A stretch of 52,860 nucleotides of DNA from an uncultured Lachnospiraceae bacterium (GTDB lineage: Bacteria; Bacillota; Clostridia; Lachnospirales; Lachnospiraceae): the NCBI GenBank assembly GCA_910588295.1, contig CAJUQO010000018.1:1-52860 (forward strand). Direction: 5' to 3'. Positions 8,522 through 18,110 of the stretch are shown here, piece after piece. A program made the translations under genes and the position numbers. Below the pieces are notes generated by a model, which ran no database searches, was not told the DNA's origin, and was given only the letters and a program-made list of their open reading frames with translations. The first letter of the stretch is position 1, and every line of letters begins with the position of its first letter.

Positions 8522-10285
8522 TTAGGAAGCGTCAGGAAGGGACTGGCCGATGCCCAGACAGTTGAAAACCTCATCTTCCAGGATCGCGAAAGGACAGGGG
8601 CCGGTGGCAAGAACGGCTTCATGGAAGGCACGAAGGTCGAAGGAATCTCCCAGAGCCTCTTCACAGGAGGTGCGCAGATCCAGGAAGCTCAGGTAGCCGA
8701 GATAATATTTCAGGTAATTGGCCGGATTTTCGAGGATATACTGGTAGAGGTTCTGTACGGCGGCCTGATCGGATATGCCGAAACCGTCCAGAAATGAGGC
8801 GGTGTCCGCCAATGTCCAGCCATAGCCGTGGATGCCGATGTCCAGCAGGGAGGTCAGGCACAGATTCATTGACCGCTCCAGCCAGTACATGGAGGCTCCG
8901 CTCCAGATTCCATCGGCCTCGGTGCAGAACCAGGATTCCACATAGGTGGCCCACCCCTCTATGTAGCCGCCGCAGGAGAAAACTTCCCGCAGCGGATCCG
9001 GATCCGTAGAAGAAAAGTAATTGGTTTGGTAAAGATGGCCAGGGAAACCTTCATGGGCCAGTGTGGAGAAGAGCTCTACACCGCTCATCTGTTCTGCCGG
9101 GTTGATGTAAATGGTGTTGGTTTCCTGGGCGTCGATGGGAGGGGTCAGGTAGAAGGCGGGGCTGGCGTAGTCCGCCAGCTCATCCTGGATCTGTTTCAGC
9201 TCCCAGTCCACGTCCGTCAAGGCGGGAAAATCGTCCAGAATGGAGTTTTGCAGAAGCTGCAGCATTTTTGCGGCATCCAGTTTCTCGTAGGGATCTGCCC
9301 CCATGGCCGTATCCTGGGGTAGGGACTGGATTTTCTGGATGTCTGCCAGAAGTTGCCTGTAGAGCCGTTCCTGGATCTGCGGGATGCTGAGACTACTTCC
9401 GGTTTCTTTGCGTATCAGGGCCTCATAGTAATCCGTGCCGTTCGGGCAGGTAGCCAGGCCGCCCTTTACCTGACAGGAGCCCTTCAGAGCTGTCAACCGT
9501 TCCATCAGATTCCGGTAGGCGGGAAATACGCAGTCGGAAAGTTGTTCGGCGTGGGCGTCGGCCAGGCTTTGTTTTTCATCGTCGGTGAGAAAATCACAGG
9601 CGCTGCATTTTTCCACAAAAGACGTCTGTAGAAAATGGGAAGCGTCCCCCTGGCCGATGAATTCCTCACACTGGTCGCAGATGCGGTCGATGGCGTCGTC
9701 TCCCGGCCCCAGCCCGCTGGCAGCCTGGATATTCACAAAATTCATGAGGTCGGAAAAATACCGGTCCAGATCCCCGAGCAGGGCAAAATATGCGTCGATA
9801 TCCCCTTTGCTGCGGAACGCATACTCCGCCAGCAGGGTGGGAAGCTGTGCCTGGATGCCCAGGGAAGGGCTGATGAAATTCTGGAGAAAATATCCTTTTA
9901 CCAGATCCAGTTCATTCTCAGTCTGTGTTTTCAGGATATTCAGCGTCAGGGCCTGGTCTTCCCGCAGAAGTTCGGGATGAAAGCTGTCAAGGAAGGCGTA
10001 CTGGTTTTCCAGCATGGCGGCCTGTGCGATGGCGTCCCCGTCGGGAAACGATCCCAGTGTGGCGTAGGAGGGTTCCAGCCCCCAGCCGACGGGATCGGCC
10101 AGCGTATAGTGGAGGGTCAGGGTGTCCTGGAGCAGAGAATCCTCCAAAAGCTGCCGGGTGTAGCGTTCAAACCGGACGGGTTCCGGCGGGATCAGCCGGT
10201 AGAGGCCGGCGCTTACAAGGAGCAGCACGGCGGCGAACAAAAGCGCCGCCAGACATTTCTGTTTGCGGGAAAGACGTCGGATCAA
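8522..10285 (-). CDS. DUF885 family protein (putative membrane-anchored metallopeptidase)
   Basis: The 587-residue product has an N-terminal membrane anchor or uncleaved signal (CLAALLFAAVLLLVSAGLY) and an extracytoplasmic body. The C-terminal third carries LAHEGFPGHLYQTNYF, the HExxPGH-type signature of DUF885 proteins, which are thought to be zinc peptidases. A later Glu-rich segment (GYIEGWATYVESW) is also typical and may supply the third metal ligand. The start is TTG at 10285, preceded by AAGGAAAGGAACC. It is a single gene facing away from the ATP synthase operon. The substrate is unknown. Confidence 0.85.
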   Translation of the reverse strand: MIRRLSRKQKCLAALLFAAVLLLVSAGLYRLIPPEPVRFERYTRQLLEDSLLQDTLTLHYTLADPVGWGLEPSYATLGSFPDGDAIAQAAMLENQYAFLDSFHPELLREDQALTLNILKTQTENELDLVKGYFLQNFISPSLGIQAQLPTLLAEYAFRSKGDIDAYFALLGDLDRYFSDLMNFVNIQAASGLGPGDDAIDRICDQCEEFIGQGDASHFLQTSFVEKCSACDFLTDDEKQSLADAHAEQLSDCVFPAYRNLMERLTALKGSCQVKGGLATCPNGTDYYEALIRKETGSSLSIPQIQERLYRQLLADIQKIQSLPQDTAMGADPYEKLDAAKMLQLLQNSILDDFPALTDVDWELKQIQDELADYASPAFYLTPPIDAQETNTIYINPAEQMSGVELFSTLAHEGFPGHLYQTNYFSSTDPDPLREVFSCGGYIEGWATYVESWFCTEADGIWSGASMYWLERSMNLCLTSLLDIGIHGYGWTLADTASFLDGFGISDQAAVQNLYQYILENPANYLKYYLGYLSFLDLRTSCEEALGDSFDLRAFHEAVLATGPCPFAILEDEVFNCLGIGQSLPDAS

Positions 10286-11000
10286 GGGCGGTTCCTTTCC
10301 TTCTATATTAATGCATTACCAATCTATGAAAAACACAGATAGAATATACATGCTTTTCACGGCTGTCCCGGGCAGAACGGCCGTAGGGAGGGATGCCCTC
10401 TCATGACCGATAAATTTTTTTGCAGGCTGCCGACGTATGCCGTCGAAAGTCAGATTGTGGAATATAGACAAACTTTCCGTCGCTTTAGAGTGAAAACGGC
10501 GGGGGATGTGGATTCTTATCCCAAGTTATCCACAAACAAAATGTGGAAAATAGGGATAAAATCAAGTTATACACAAAGTTATCCACATTATCCACACTTT
10601 TTTATCCAGATTTTCCAGATTGACATAAGTTTTTTTGAAACAGGCGTTCTGTGAAAAACTCATAAATCGACGGAATAAATCAAAATCCGGTTGACAACAC
10701 CGAAATCTGAAAGTAAATCTCAACTTTGAAAATTGTACGGAATAGTTCGAAATTTACATGCAATTCAGGCGATAGAGGATGTAATTGGATTCTCCGAACC
10801 TGACCGGAAGACAGATATTCCATGGACAGGATGTGCCCCACCTGGTCATTTTTCTGAAGCCAAAATTACGGATTGTGTATTTTAACTAGTCAAAGTGGCG
10901 AAAACTGTGATTATCAGGACGGGATTATAGCAAATTGACTATGGATTTTTTGTAGAAAAAGAGTATGATAATAAAAGAATTTGGATAAGCAGGAAAGGAA
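10286..11000. promoter_or_regulatory. Divergent intergenic region with a DnaA-box cluster (10,516-10,610)
   Basis: Four perfect DnaA boxes lie within 71 bases: TTATCCACA at 10526, 10579 and 10588 and TTATACACA at 10567. Near-matches stand at 10516 and 10602 on the plus strand and TGTGGAAAA at 10542 on the other strand. AT-rich sequence follows. The region separates divergent genes (DUF885 leftward, atp operon rightward). Such density is typical of an origin or of a DnaA-titrating or regulatory site. No dnaA or dnaN gene is in the window, so I do not call it oriC. Confidence 0.75.
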
Positions 11001-11009
11001 GTGAAGAAA

Positions 11010-11687
11010 GTGGACGCCTACATCGAAACCATTAAGGAGGAGATGAACTGCCATACGGTCTTTACCCTTGGCGGCGTGGGCATCAAGGAGTCGGTGGTTG
11101 CGACCCTTATCATCAGCATTGTCGTTTTTCTGATCGGGCTGATTGTGACCAGCAGGCTGCGGGTGGAAAACCCTTCCCGGCGGCAATTGGCGGTGGAGTC
11201 ATTTGTGCTGTGGCTCGAAGGGTTTTACGCAAATACCCTGGGCGAGAAGGGGCGGCGCTATGCCCCCTACATGATGACCATCGCCTGTTATGTGGCGATT
11301 GCCAATGTTTTTGATATTTTTGGCATGAAGCCTCCCACGAAGGATATGAACTGTACGGCTGCCCTGGCCCTTATGACCATTGTGCTGGTGCAGTATGCGG
11401 GTATCCGGGCCAGAGGTGTGAAGGGCTGGCTGCACAGTTTTGTCGAGCCGATGCCGGTCATGCTCCCGATGAATATTCTTGAGCTCTTTATCAAACCGGT
11501 CTCCCTGTGCATGCGGTTGTTTGGAAATGTCCTGGGCGCTTTTGTGGTCATGAGCCTGGTCCAGGGGCTGACGAAGTTCATTCTTCCGGTGCCATTTGCA
11601 TTGTATTTTGATTTCTTTGACGGACTGATTCAGGTTTACGTGTTTACGTTCCTGTCTTCGATGTACATATCGGAGGCGGTGGAATAA
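11010..11687 (+). CDS. atpB: F-type ATP synthase subunit a
   Basis: The a subunit of membrane Fo, which forms the two half-channels for the coupling ion against the c-ring. The product is about 225 residues with five to six hydrophobic helices. The key helix reads SLCMRLFGNVLGAFVV and contains the essential stator Arg; the last helix contains FDGLIQVYVFTFLSSMYI. GTG 11010 is preferred over GTG 11001 because AGGAAAGGAA abuts the latter but stands nine bases from the former. It is the first gene of the atp operon. No atpI is seen upstream. Confidence 0.93.
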   Translation: MDAYIETIKEEMNCHTVFTLGGVGIKESVVATLIISIVVFLIGLIVTSRLRVENPSRRQLAVESFVLWLEGFYANTLGEKGRRYAPYMMTIACYVAIANVFDIFGMKPPTKDMNCTAALALMTIVLVQYAGIRARGVKGWLHSFVEPMPVMLPMNILELFIKPVSLCMRLFGNVLGAFVVMSLVQGLTKFILPVPFALYFDFFDGLIQVYVFTFLSSMYISEAVE

Positions 11688-11718
11688 AAAGATATTTTAA
11701 GAAAAGGAGATTATCATT

Positions 11719-11937
11719 ATGTTGACAGCTATTGGTGCAGGTATTGCCGTATTTTCTGGTATAGGTGCAGGTATTGGTATCGCAGGTGCGACGGGTAAGG
11801 CCGTGGAGTCCATCGCGCGCCAGCCGGAGGCAGCAGGAGAGATCCGTTCCACCATGCTGATCGGCGCGGCCCTCTCGGAGGCGACGGCTGTGTATGGTTT
11901 TGTTATCGGCGTGCTGATCATTTTTTTCCTGGGATAA
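11719..11937 (+). CDS. atpE: F-type ATP synthase subunit c
   Basis: A 72-residue hairpin proteolipid: helix 1 is Gly-rich (GAGIAVFSGIGAGIGIAG), the polar loop is ARQPEA, and helix 2 carries the ion-binding Glu54 in ALSEATAVYG. Na-coupled c-subunits have a Gln in helix 1 and Glu-Ser-Thr in helix 2. Here the Gln position is Ile and the Ser position is Ala, so proton coupling looks more likely (inference). AAAAGGAGA precedes the ATG. Confidence 0.95.
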   Translation: MLTAIGAGIAVFSGIGAGIGIAGATGKAVESIARQPEAAGEIRSTMLIGAALSEATAVYGFVIGVLIIFFLG

Positions 11938-11956
11938 GGGGAAGGCGGTATAGAAC

Positions 11957-12460
11957 ATGTTAAGTTTAGATCCTTTTAACCTTGTCTGTATCATCGTCAA
12001 TCTGATCGTCCTGTATATACTAATGAAGAAATTCGTTTTCGGCCGCGTGCTGAACGTGATCGAGGCAAGGCAGCAGATGATTAACGAGGAGAAGGCCGGC
12101 GCGAAGGCGGTCAGGGAGGAGGCAGACCGGTTAAAGAAAGAATACGAGGAGAATCTGCGGCAGGCGGATGAGACCTCGAACCGGATCGTCCAGGAGGCCA
12201 GGAACCGCGCCCAGGGTGAGTACAGCCGTATTCTGGATCGCGCGGCGGCGGACGCCGAGGCCATGAAGGCCAGCGCGCAGAAATCCATTGCCATGGAGCG
12301 GGAGAAGACCATGGATGAGCTTCACGCACAGATCATGGATCTCGCCGTGGAGGCTGCCGGGAAGATCATGTCGGAAAAGGCAGGCCCTGAAAATGACAGT
12401 ATTCTCTATGATGCATTTATAAAAGAAGCAGGTGATGTTGATGGTGCAAAAGACGAGTAA
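11957..12460 (+). CDS. atpF: F-type ATP synthase subunit b
   Basis: The 167-residue peripheral-stalk subunit has one N-terminal membrane helix (FNLVCIIVNLIVLYILMKKF). A long charged helix follows (about residues 35-150: EARQQMINEEKAGAKAVREE and beyond), typical of the b dimer. Its last codons overlap the start of the next gene by about 20 bases, which implies translational coupling with the delta-alpha fusion. Confidence 0.92.
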   Translation: MLSLDPFNLVCIIVNLIVLYILMKKFVFGRVLNVIEARQQMINEEKAGAKAVREEADRLKKEYEENLRQADETSNRIVQEARNRAQGEYSRILDRAAADAEAMKASAQKSIAMEREKTMDELHAQIMDLAVEAAGKIMSEKAGPENDSILYDAFIKEAGDVDGAKDE

Positions 12461-14459
12461 ATATGCCCGCATACTCTGTGATCTTCCGGTGACGGAAGAG
12501 CAGGTGCGGAGGATGCGGGAGGATTTTGCGGGTAATCCGCTGATGCAGGCGGCCCTGATGGATCCTTCTGTATCTCTGGAGGAAAAAGAGGGGGTCATCA
12601 ACCGTCTGTTTTCCGGCGAGCTGCGCGGCTTTCTTTCCCGTCTGGCAGAGGACGGCGCGGTGGGGCGCGTGGGCGAGATCTGTGATGGTTTCCTAAAGCT
12701 CAGGGATGAGAGGAATCAGATCAAACATGCTGTTCTGACTTGTGTTCATGAACCGACAGAGGAGCAGCTTGATAAAATAAGAAAGTTTATACTGATCCAG
12801 TTTGGCAGCAAGGAGGCCCGGATCGAGGTCAAAAAAGACGAGGGGCTGATCGGCGGTTTTGCGCTGGACGTGGACGATAAACACTACGACTGGAGCCTTA
12901 AGGGCCGTATGGAGGATCTTGGCCGCTCCATGAACCATAAAGCCAGAACCCTGGGCGCCGACGGCGACCCGGACGCGGTGATCTCCATTTTAAAGGAAGA
13001 AATCCGCAATTACAATTTTGACGGGGGCAGCCAGGAGATCGGAACCGTGGTGCGTTTCGGCGACGGCATAGCCACCGTCCATGGTATGGATCATGCGATG
13101 TACGGCGAGGTAGTAGTTTTTGATACCGGTGTGAAGGGTATGGTGCAGGATATTCGCCACGAGAGCATCGGCTGTATCCTCCTTGGCCCCGAGAAAGGGA
13201 TTAAGGCGGGGACGAAGGTGACCTGTACCGGCAGAAAAGCCGGCGTGCCGGTATCCGACGAATATCTGGGCCGGGTTATCAATGCCCTGGGAGAGCCTGT
13301 CGATGGCAGGGGCGTCATCAATGCAGACAAATATCTGCCCATTGAGCGGGAGGCGCCCGGTATTGCGGAGCGTAAGTCGGTCAGCGTGCCCCTGGAGACG
13401 GGTATTCTGTCCATTGATTCCATGTTTCCGATCGGCCGGGGCCAGCGTGAGCTGATCATCGGCGACCGTCAGACGGGGAAAACCTCTATTGCGACGGATA
13501 CGATCATCAATCAGAAGGGTAAAGATGTGATCTGTATCTATGTGGCCATCGGACAGAAGGCCTCCACCGTGGCAAAAATCGTAAATACTTTAAAGAACCA
13601 CGGCGCCATGGATTATACGGTTCTGGTGTCGGCTACAGCCAGCGATCCCTCGCCGCTGCAGTATATCGCCCCTTATGCGGGGACGGCTATGGCGGAATAT
13701 TTTATGTCTCAGGGGAAGGACGTTCTGATCGTCTACGACGATCTGTCCAAACATGCGGTGGCTTATCGGGCGCTGTCCCTGCTTCTGGAGCGTTCTCCGG
13801 GGCGCGAGGCCTATCCGGGCGACGTATTTTATCTGCATTCCCGGCTGCTGGAACGTTCCTGCCGTTTGAATGAAGCCTGCGGCGGCGGTTCCATCACAGC
13901 CCTTCCTATTATAGAGACCCAGGCGGGCGATGTGTCGGCCTATATTCCTACCAATGTGATTTCTATTACTGACGGCCAGATTTTCCTGGAGAGCGACCTT
14001 TTCTTCTCCGGTATGCGTCCGGCCATCAACGTGGGCCTGTCCGTATCCCGTGTGGGCGGCGCGGCCCAGACGAAAGCCATGAAAAAGGCCAGCGGCAGTA
14101 TCCGTATCGACCTGGCCCAGTACCGGGAGATGGCGGTGTTTACCCAGTTCAGCTCGGATCTTGACCCGGCCACAAAGGAGCAGCTGGATTACGGCGAGGG
14201 ATTGATGGAGCTTTTGAAACAGCCCCTGTGCCAGCCCCTGTCCATGCATGAGCAGGTCGTCACTCTGGTGGCGGCCACCCATAAAGCTTTTCTGGGAATA
14301 AGTAAGAAGGAGATTAAATCTTTCCAGCATGGGCTTCTGGATTATGTGAAAGAAAATTATCCGGATATTCCAGAGGAGCTGGAGCGTGAGAAGGTTTTGA
14401 CCGCCGAGCTTGCGGATCGTATCGCGGCGGCGGCAGAAGAATATAAGAGCAGGTGTTGA
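12441..14459 (+). CDS. atpA: Fused F1 subunit delta-alpha of ATP synthase
   Basis: One uninterrupted frame of about 672 residues joins two normally separate subunits. Residues 1 to about 165 are the delta (OSCP) subunit (MVQKTSKYARILCDLPVTEE; C-terminal DEGLIGGFALDVDD). From about residue 175 a complete alpha subunit follows (EIGTVVRFGDGIATVHGM; P-loop GDRQTGKTS; about 500 residues). The junction has no stop, no ATG and no ribosome site; a GTG near 12,978 lacks a Shine-Dalgarno. Delta links the F1 head to the b-stalk and alpha is the non-catalytic head subunit, so tethering one delta to every alpha would give three deltas per F1 unless the chain is processed. ATG 12441 is preferred by spacing from AGCAGG. 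Confidence 0.9.
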   Translation: MVQKTSKYARILCDLPVTEEQVRRMREDFAGNPLMQAALMDPSVSLEEKEGVINRLFSGELRGFLSRLAEDGAVGRVGEICDGFLKLRDERNQIKHAVLTCVHEPTEEQLDKIRKFILIQFGSKEARIEVKKDEGLIGGFALDVDDKHYDWSLKGRMEDLGRSMNHKARTLGADGDPDAVISILKEEIRNYNFDGGSQEIGTVVRFGDGIATVHGMDHAMYGEVVVFDTGVKGMVQDIRHESIGCILLGPEKGIKAGTKVTCTGRKAGVPVSDEYLGRVINALGEPVDGRGVINADKYLPIEREAPGIAERKSVSVPLETGILSIDSMFPIGRGQRELIIGDRQTGKTSIATDTIINQKGKDVICIYVAIGQKASTVAKIVNTLKNHGAMDYTVLVSATASDPSPLQYIAPYAGTAMAEYFMSQGKDVLIVYDDLSKHAVAYRALSLLLERSPGREAYPGDVFYLHSRLLERSCRLNEACGGGSITALPIIETQAGDVSAYIPTNVISITDGQIFLESDLFFSGMRPAINVGLSVSRVGGAAQTKAMKKASGSIRIDLAQYREMAVFTQFSSDLDPATKEQLDYGEGLMELLKQPLCQPLSMHEQVVTLVAATHKAFLGISKKEIKSFQHGLLDYVKENYPDIPEELEREKVLTAELADRIAAAAEEYKSRC

Positions 14460-14462
14460 TGT

Positions 14463-15347
14463 ATGGCTAGTGCAAAGGAAATTCAGAACCGGATCAAGAG
14501 CGTCCAGGATACCATGAAGATTACCAATGCCATGTTTATGATTGCTTCTTCAAAGCTTCGAAAAGCCAAAAAAGAGGTGGAGGTGTCGGGCCCTTATTTC
14601 CGTGCCATGCGTCAGACCATAGCGGCCATCCAGGATTATGCCCCGGCAGTCCAGAACCGGTACTATGATAAAAGACCGGATAAATCAGGCAAAGACCGTA
14701 CGTATGGCTATTTGGTGCTGACGGCGGACAAAGGGCTTTCCGGTTCTTACAACCACAATGTGGTGAAGCTGGTGCAGAAGGAACTGGATAAACATCCGGG
14801 GCAGAACGCGCTGTACGTGGCGGGCCGTCTGGGACGGCATCTCTACCGGAAACAGGGTGAGAATGTCATGCATCAGTTTCATTATGTGGTGGAGGATCCT
14901 TCTCTGACACGGGTACGGGAGGTAAGCCATCGTGTGCTGGCGGATTATAATGAGGGTAAGATTGACGAGCTGTATATGGTGTACACCCGCATGAATACGC
15001 CTATGAGCTGTGAGACGAAGGTCAGCAAATTGTTGCCCCTGGATGAGGAGACCTTCCAGGATATCCCCGACGGGAAGTACCGGGAGGTAGAGCTGTTCCC
15101 AACGCCGGAGGCGGTGCTGGATAATGTGATTCCGATCTATCTTCACGGAGTGATCTACGGGGCTCTGGTGGCTTCTTTCTGCAGTGAGCAGAACTCCCGT
15201 ATGCTGGCGATGCAGTCCGCCACCAACAATGCGAAAGAAATGCTGCACGATTTAAGTATCCAGTACAACCGTATCCGCCAGACCGCCATCACCCAGGAGA
15301 TTACGGAGGTGATCGCCGGGGCCAGGGCGCAGCGGCAGAAACAATAG
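14463..15347 (+). CDS. atpG: F-type ATP synthase subunit gamma
   Basis: The 294-residue rotor shaft. The N-terminus (MASAKEIQNRIKSVQDTMKI) and C-terminus (ATNNAKEMLHDLSIQYNRIR then ITQEITEVIAGA) are the paired helices that turn inside the alpha-beta head. A central GLSGSYN motif is family-typical. The start follows the fusion gene stop by three bases. Confidence 0.95.
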   Translation: MASAKEIQNRIKSVQDTMKITNAMFMIASSKLRKAKKEVEVSGPYFRAMRQTIAAIQDYAPAVQNRYYDKRPDKSGKDRTYGYLVLTADKGLSGSYNHNVVKLVQKELDKHPGQNALYVAGRLGRHLYRKQGENVMHQFHYVVEDPSLTRVREVSHRVLADYNEGKIDELYMVYTRMNTPMSCETKVSKLLPLDEETFQDIPDGKYREVELFPTPEAVLDNVIPIYLHGVIYGALVASFCSEQNSRMLAMQSATNNAKEMLHDLSIQYNRIRQTAITQEITEVIAGARAQRQKQ

Positions 15348-15435
15348 TGTAACTGTGAGAGGACTGGACGGTTACGCAATAACCATGGTTATTTATTATT
15401 GAGAGGAGGAATCCTCACTTACGTGAGTAAGAATT

Positions 15436-16821
15436 ATGAAAAAAGGCAAAATCGTACAGGTCATGGGACCTGTCGTTGACGTTCAATTTGAAGATAATGA
15501 TCTTCCCCTGATCAAGGACGCCCTGGAGGTGGAAAACGGCGGCAGGCGCTGTGTGATGGAAGCCGCCCAGCATATTGGCGATAATACCGTGCGCTGTATT
15601 ATGCTTGCTTCCAGCGAGGGCCTGCACAAGGACATGGAGGTGACGGCCACAGGAGCCGGCATCACGGTTCCCGTGGGGTCAAAGACCCTGGGCCGCCTGT
15701 TCAATGTGCTGGGCGATCCCATCGACGGCAAAGGCGAGGTGGGGGAGGAGGAGCGCTGGGTCATCCACAGGAATCCGCCTACCTTTGAGGAGCAGAGCCC
15801 GGTGGTGGAGATCCTGGAGACCGGCATTAAGGTCATCGACCTTCTGGCCCCCTATGCCAAAGGCGGTAAGATCGGCCTTTTCGGCGGCGCCGGTGTGGGC
15901 AAAACGGTGTTGATCCAGGAGCTGATCCAGAATATCGCCACCGAGCACGGCGGGTATTCCATCTTTACCGGCGTGGGCGAGCGTTCCCGTGAGGGTAACG
16001 ACCTCTGGACCGAGATGGGGGAATCCGGCGTGCTGAAAAGGACGGCCCTGGTGTTCGGCCAGATGAACGAGCCGCCGGGAGCCCGTATGCGGGTGGCGGA
16101 GTCCGGCCTGACTATGGCCGAGTATTTCCGGGATGTGGAGCATCAGGACGTTCTTTTGTTTATTGACAATATTTTCCGTTTTGTCCAGGCGGGATCGGAG
16201 GTGTCTGCCCTGCTTGGCCGTATGCCCTCTGCCGTGGGCTATCAGCCCACGCTGGCTACGGAAATGGGCGAGCTGCAGGAACGTATTGCTTCTACCGATA
16301 AGGGTTCCGTTACCTCGGTACAGGCCGTTTACGTGCCCGCCGACGATATGACCGACCCGGCCCCGGCCACCACGTTTGCCCATCTGGACGCCACCACGGT
16401 GCTTTCCCGTAAGATTGTGGAGCAGGGCATTTACCCTGCCGTAGATCCGCTGGAGTCCAACTCCCGGATTCTGGAGGCGGACGTCGTGGGTGAAGAGCAT
16501 TACGAGACGGCCCGCCGTGTGCAGGAATACTTGCAGAAATATAAGGAACTGCAGGATATCATCGCAATTCTGGGTATGGAGGAGCTTTCCGACGAGGATA
16601 AGCAGGTGGTGTACCGTGCCAGAAAGATCCAGCGTTTCCTGTCCCAGCCCTTCCATGTAGCCGAGAATTTCACCGGCGTAAAGGGAGAGTATGTGCCCCT
16701 GGCGGAAACTATCCGCGGATTTCAGATGATCTTAAACGGTGAGATGGACAGATACCCGGAAGCCGCTTTCTTTAACGTGGGTTCCATCGACCAGGTGGTG
16801 GAGAAAGCAAGGCAGCTGTAG
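15436..16821 (+). CDS. atpD: F-type ATP synthase subunit beta
   Basis: The 461-residue catalytic subunit. It has the P-loop GGAGVGKT, the catalytic-Glu segment GVGERSREGNDL, Walker B LLFIDNIFRF, and the DELSEED region as EELSDEDKQ. Each beta forms and releases ATP in turn as gamma rotates. The gene is preceded by an 88-base gap containing AATAACCATGGTTATT, a small perfect palindrome, and by GAGAGGAGG some way upstream. Confidence 0.96.
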   Translation: MKKGKIVQVMGPVVDVQFEDNDLPLIKDALEVENGGRRCVMEAAQHIGDNTVRCIMLASSEGLHKDMEVTATGAGITVPVGSKTLGRLFNVLGDPIDGKGEVGEEERWVIHRNPPTFEEQSPVVEILETGIKVIDLLAPYAKGGKIGLFGGAGVGKTVLIQELIQNIATEHGGYSIFTGVGERSREGNDLWTEMGESGVLKRTALVFGQMNEPPGARMRVAESGLTMAEYFRDVEHQDVLLFIDNIFRFVQAGSEVSALLGRMPSAVGYQPTLATEMGELQERIASTDKGSVTSVQAVYVPADDMTDPAPATTFAHLDATTVLSRKIVEQGIYPAVDPLESNSRILEADVVGEEHYETARRVQEYLQKYKELQDIIAILGMEELSDEDKQVVYRARKIQRFLSQPFHVAENFTGVKGEYVPLAETIRGFQMILNGEMDRYPEAAFFNVGSIDQVVEKARQL

Positions 16822-16836
16822 CGGGGAGGCATGGGG

Positions 16837-17256
16837 ATGAAGGAATTTCATTGTAAGGTGATGTCCTGTGAAAAGATATTCTATGACGGCTCCTGCGTGT
16901 CGCTGGTGGTTCCGGCTTATGACGGTGAATACGCTTTCCTGGCCAACCATCAGACCTGTGTGATGGTCATTCCCTATGGCATTTTGCGTCTGCGGAAAGC
17001 CCAGGGAGGGTGGATTTACTGCGTGGTCAGCCTGGGCGTCATGCATTTTGTGGATAATGAAGCGACGGTGCTGGTGGATTTTGTGGAGGATCCGAAGAAG
17101 GTGGATGCGGTCCGCGCCCGGGAAGTGGAGGAAATGGCCGAGGAGGAGCTGCGCCAGCGGCAGAGCCTCGTGGAGTACAATGCCAGCCAGGCAACCCTGG
17201 CCAGGACGCTGTACCGGCTCAGCACCGGAGGAAAATACGACAACAGGGATATATAA
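16837..17256 (+). CDS. atpC: F-type ATP synthase subunit epsilon
   Basis: About 139 residues: an N-terminal beta-barrel (LVVPAYDGEYAFLANHQTCV) and a C-terminal helical pair (EVEEMAEEELRQRQSLVEYN). This subunit brakes rotation when ATP is scarce. ATG 16837 is chosen over 16831 because GGGGAGG stands seven bases before it. It is the last gene of the operon. Confidence 0.9.
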   Translation: MKEFHCKVMSCEKIFYDGSCVSLVVPAYDGEYAFLANHQTCVMVIPYGILRLRKAQGGWIYCVVSLGVMHFVDNEATVLVDFVEDPKKVDAVRAREVEEMAEEELRQRQSLVEYNASQATLARTLYRLSTGGKYDNRDI

Positions 17257-17468
17257 ATGATACAGGAAGCTGGAAAAGATCCGGACGGCCGCGGAGGGCT
17301 GATCCGGATTTCTTCTTATACGCTTACCCATGCGAGTGTTGAAATTAAGAAGAAAGAATGATAGAATCTGTTCGTGGAACCCCCGCGGAGGCGGCCTGGG
17401 AGGGCAGTCTGCGGTGATGGGGAATGGCGCCGGCGGATCACAGCCCGGCGAAACGGCAGGAGGGATAT

Positions 17469-18110
17469 ATGCGATTGAGAAATATAAAAGGGGCTCGGGA
17501 ATCCATTGAGAAGAGCCCCTTTGTGGAGCTTGCACCGGAGGAATACCGGGGGCGGTGGCGGGAACGGTTCGGAAACAACCGTCCTGTCTGGCTGGAAGTG
17601 GGAATGGGCAAGGGACAGTTCATCATGGAGCTGGCCCGCAGACACCCGGAGGTCAATGTTATCGGCGTGGAGATGTACAGCAGCGTGCTGATCCGGGCGG
17701 TGCAGAAGAGGGAGCAGGAGGAGATGGAAAATCTTTTATTCCTGCGCATCGACGCACGGACGCTGCCGGAATGTTTTGCCCAGGGGGAGGTAGGCCGGAT
17801 CTTTCTGAATTTTTCCGACCCCTGGCCAAAGGACAGGCACGCGAAGCGGCGGCTGACTTCGAGGCAGTTCCTGGAGAGATATGTGAATATACTGGAGCCG
17901 GAGGGCCTGGTGGAGTTTAAGACGGATAATCGTGATCTGTACACGTTTTCTCTGGAGGAGCATGAGGCAGCGGGCTGGCATCTTCTCTACAGCACAGAGG
18001 ATCTGCATCGTGATGAAGAAGCGATGCGGGATAATGTGATGACGGAGTATGAGGAACGTTTTTCCGCAAAGGGGAATCCGATCTATAAGATGGTGATTCG
18101 CCGGCCATGA
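17469..18110 (+). CDS. trmB: tRNA (guanine-N7)-methyltransferase
   Basis: The 213-residue enzyme uses S-adenosylmethionine to methylate G46 of tRNA. It has the SAM-binding LEVGMGKGQF loop, the VIGVEMYSSVLIRA strand-helix and the family signature FLNFSDPWPKDRHAKRRLT, which contains the catalytic Asp and Arg/Lys residues. The ATG has AGGAGGG ahead of it. It sits alone between the atp operon and the thioredoxin region. Confidence 0.93.
   Translation: MRLRNIKGARESIEKSPFVELAPEEYRGRWRERFGNNRPVWLEVGMGKGQFIMELARRHPEVNVIGVEMYSSVLIRAVQKREQEEMENLLFLRIDARTLPECFAQGEVGRIFLNFSDPWPKDRHAKRRLTSRQFLERYVNILEPEGLVEFKTDNRDLYTFSLEEHEAAGWHLLYSTEDLHRDEEAMRDNVMTEYEERFSAKGNPIYKMVIRRP

Noticed and set aside
9635..10342. 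Plus-strand frame opposite the DUF885 gene
   Set aside because: It is antisense to a recognised family, has no ribosome site and no motif.
10516..10610. Calling the DnaA-box cluster oriC
   Set aside because: No dnaA/dnaN, no skew data and no mapped unwinding element. Reported only as a DnaA-box cluster.
10935..10972. TTGACT ... TATGAT as the atp promoter
   Set aside because: The spacing is 23 bases, too long for a normal promoter. The true start was not identified.
15679..16656. Minus-strand frame opposite atpD
   Set aside because: It is a shadow of the highly conserved beta subunit.
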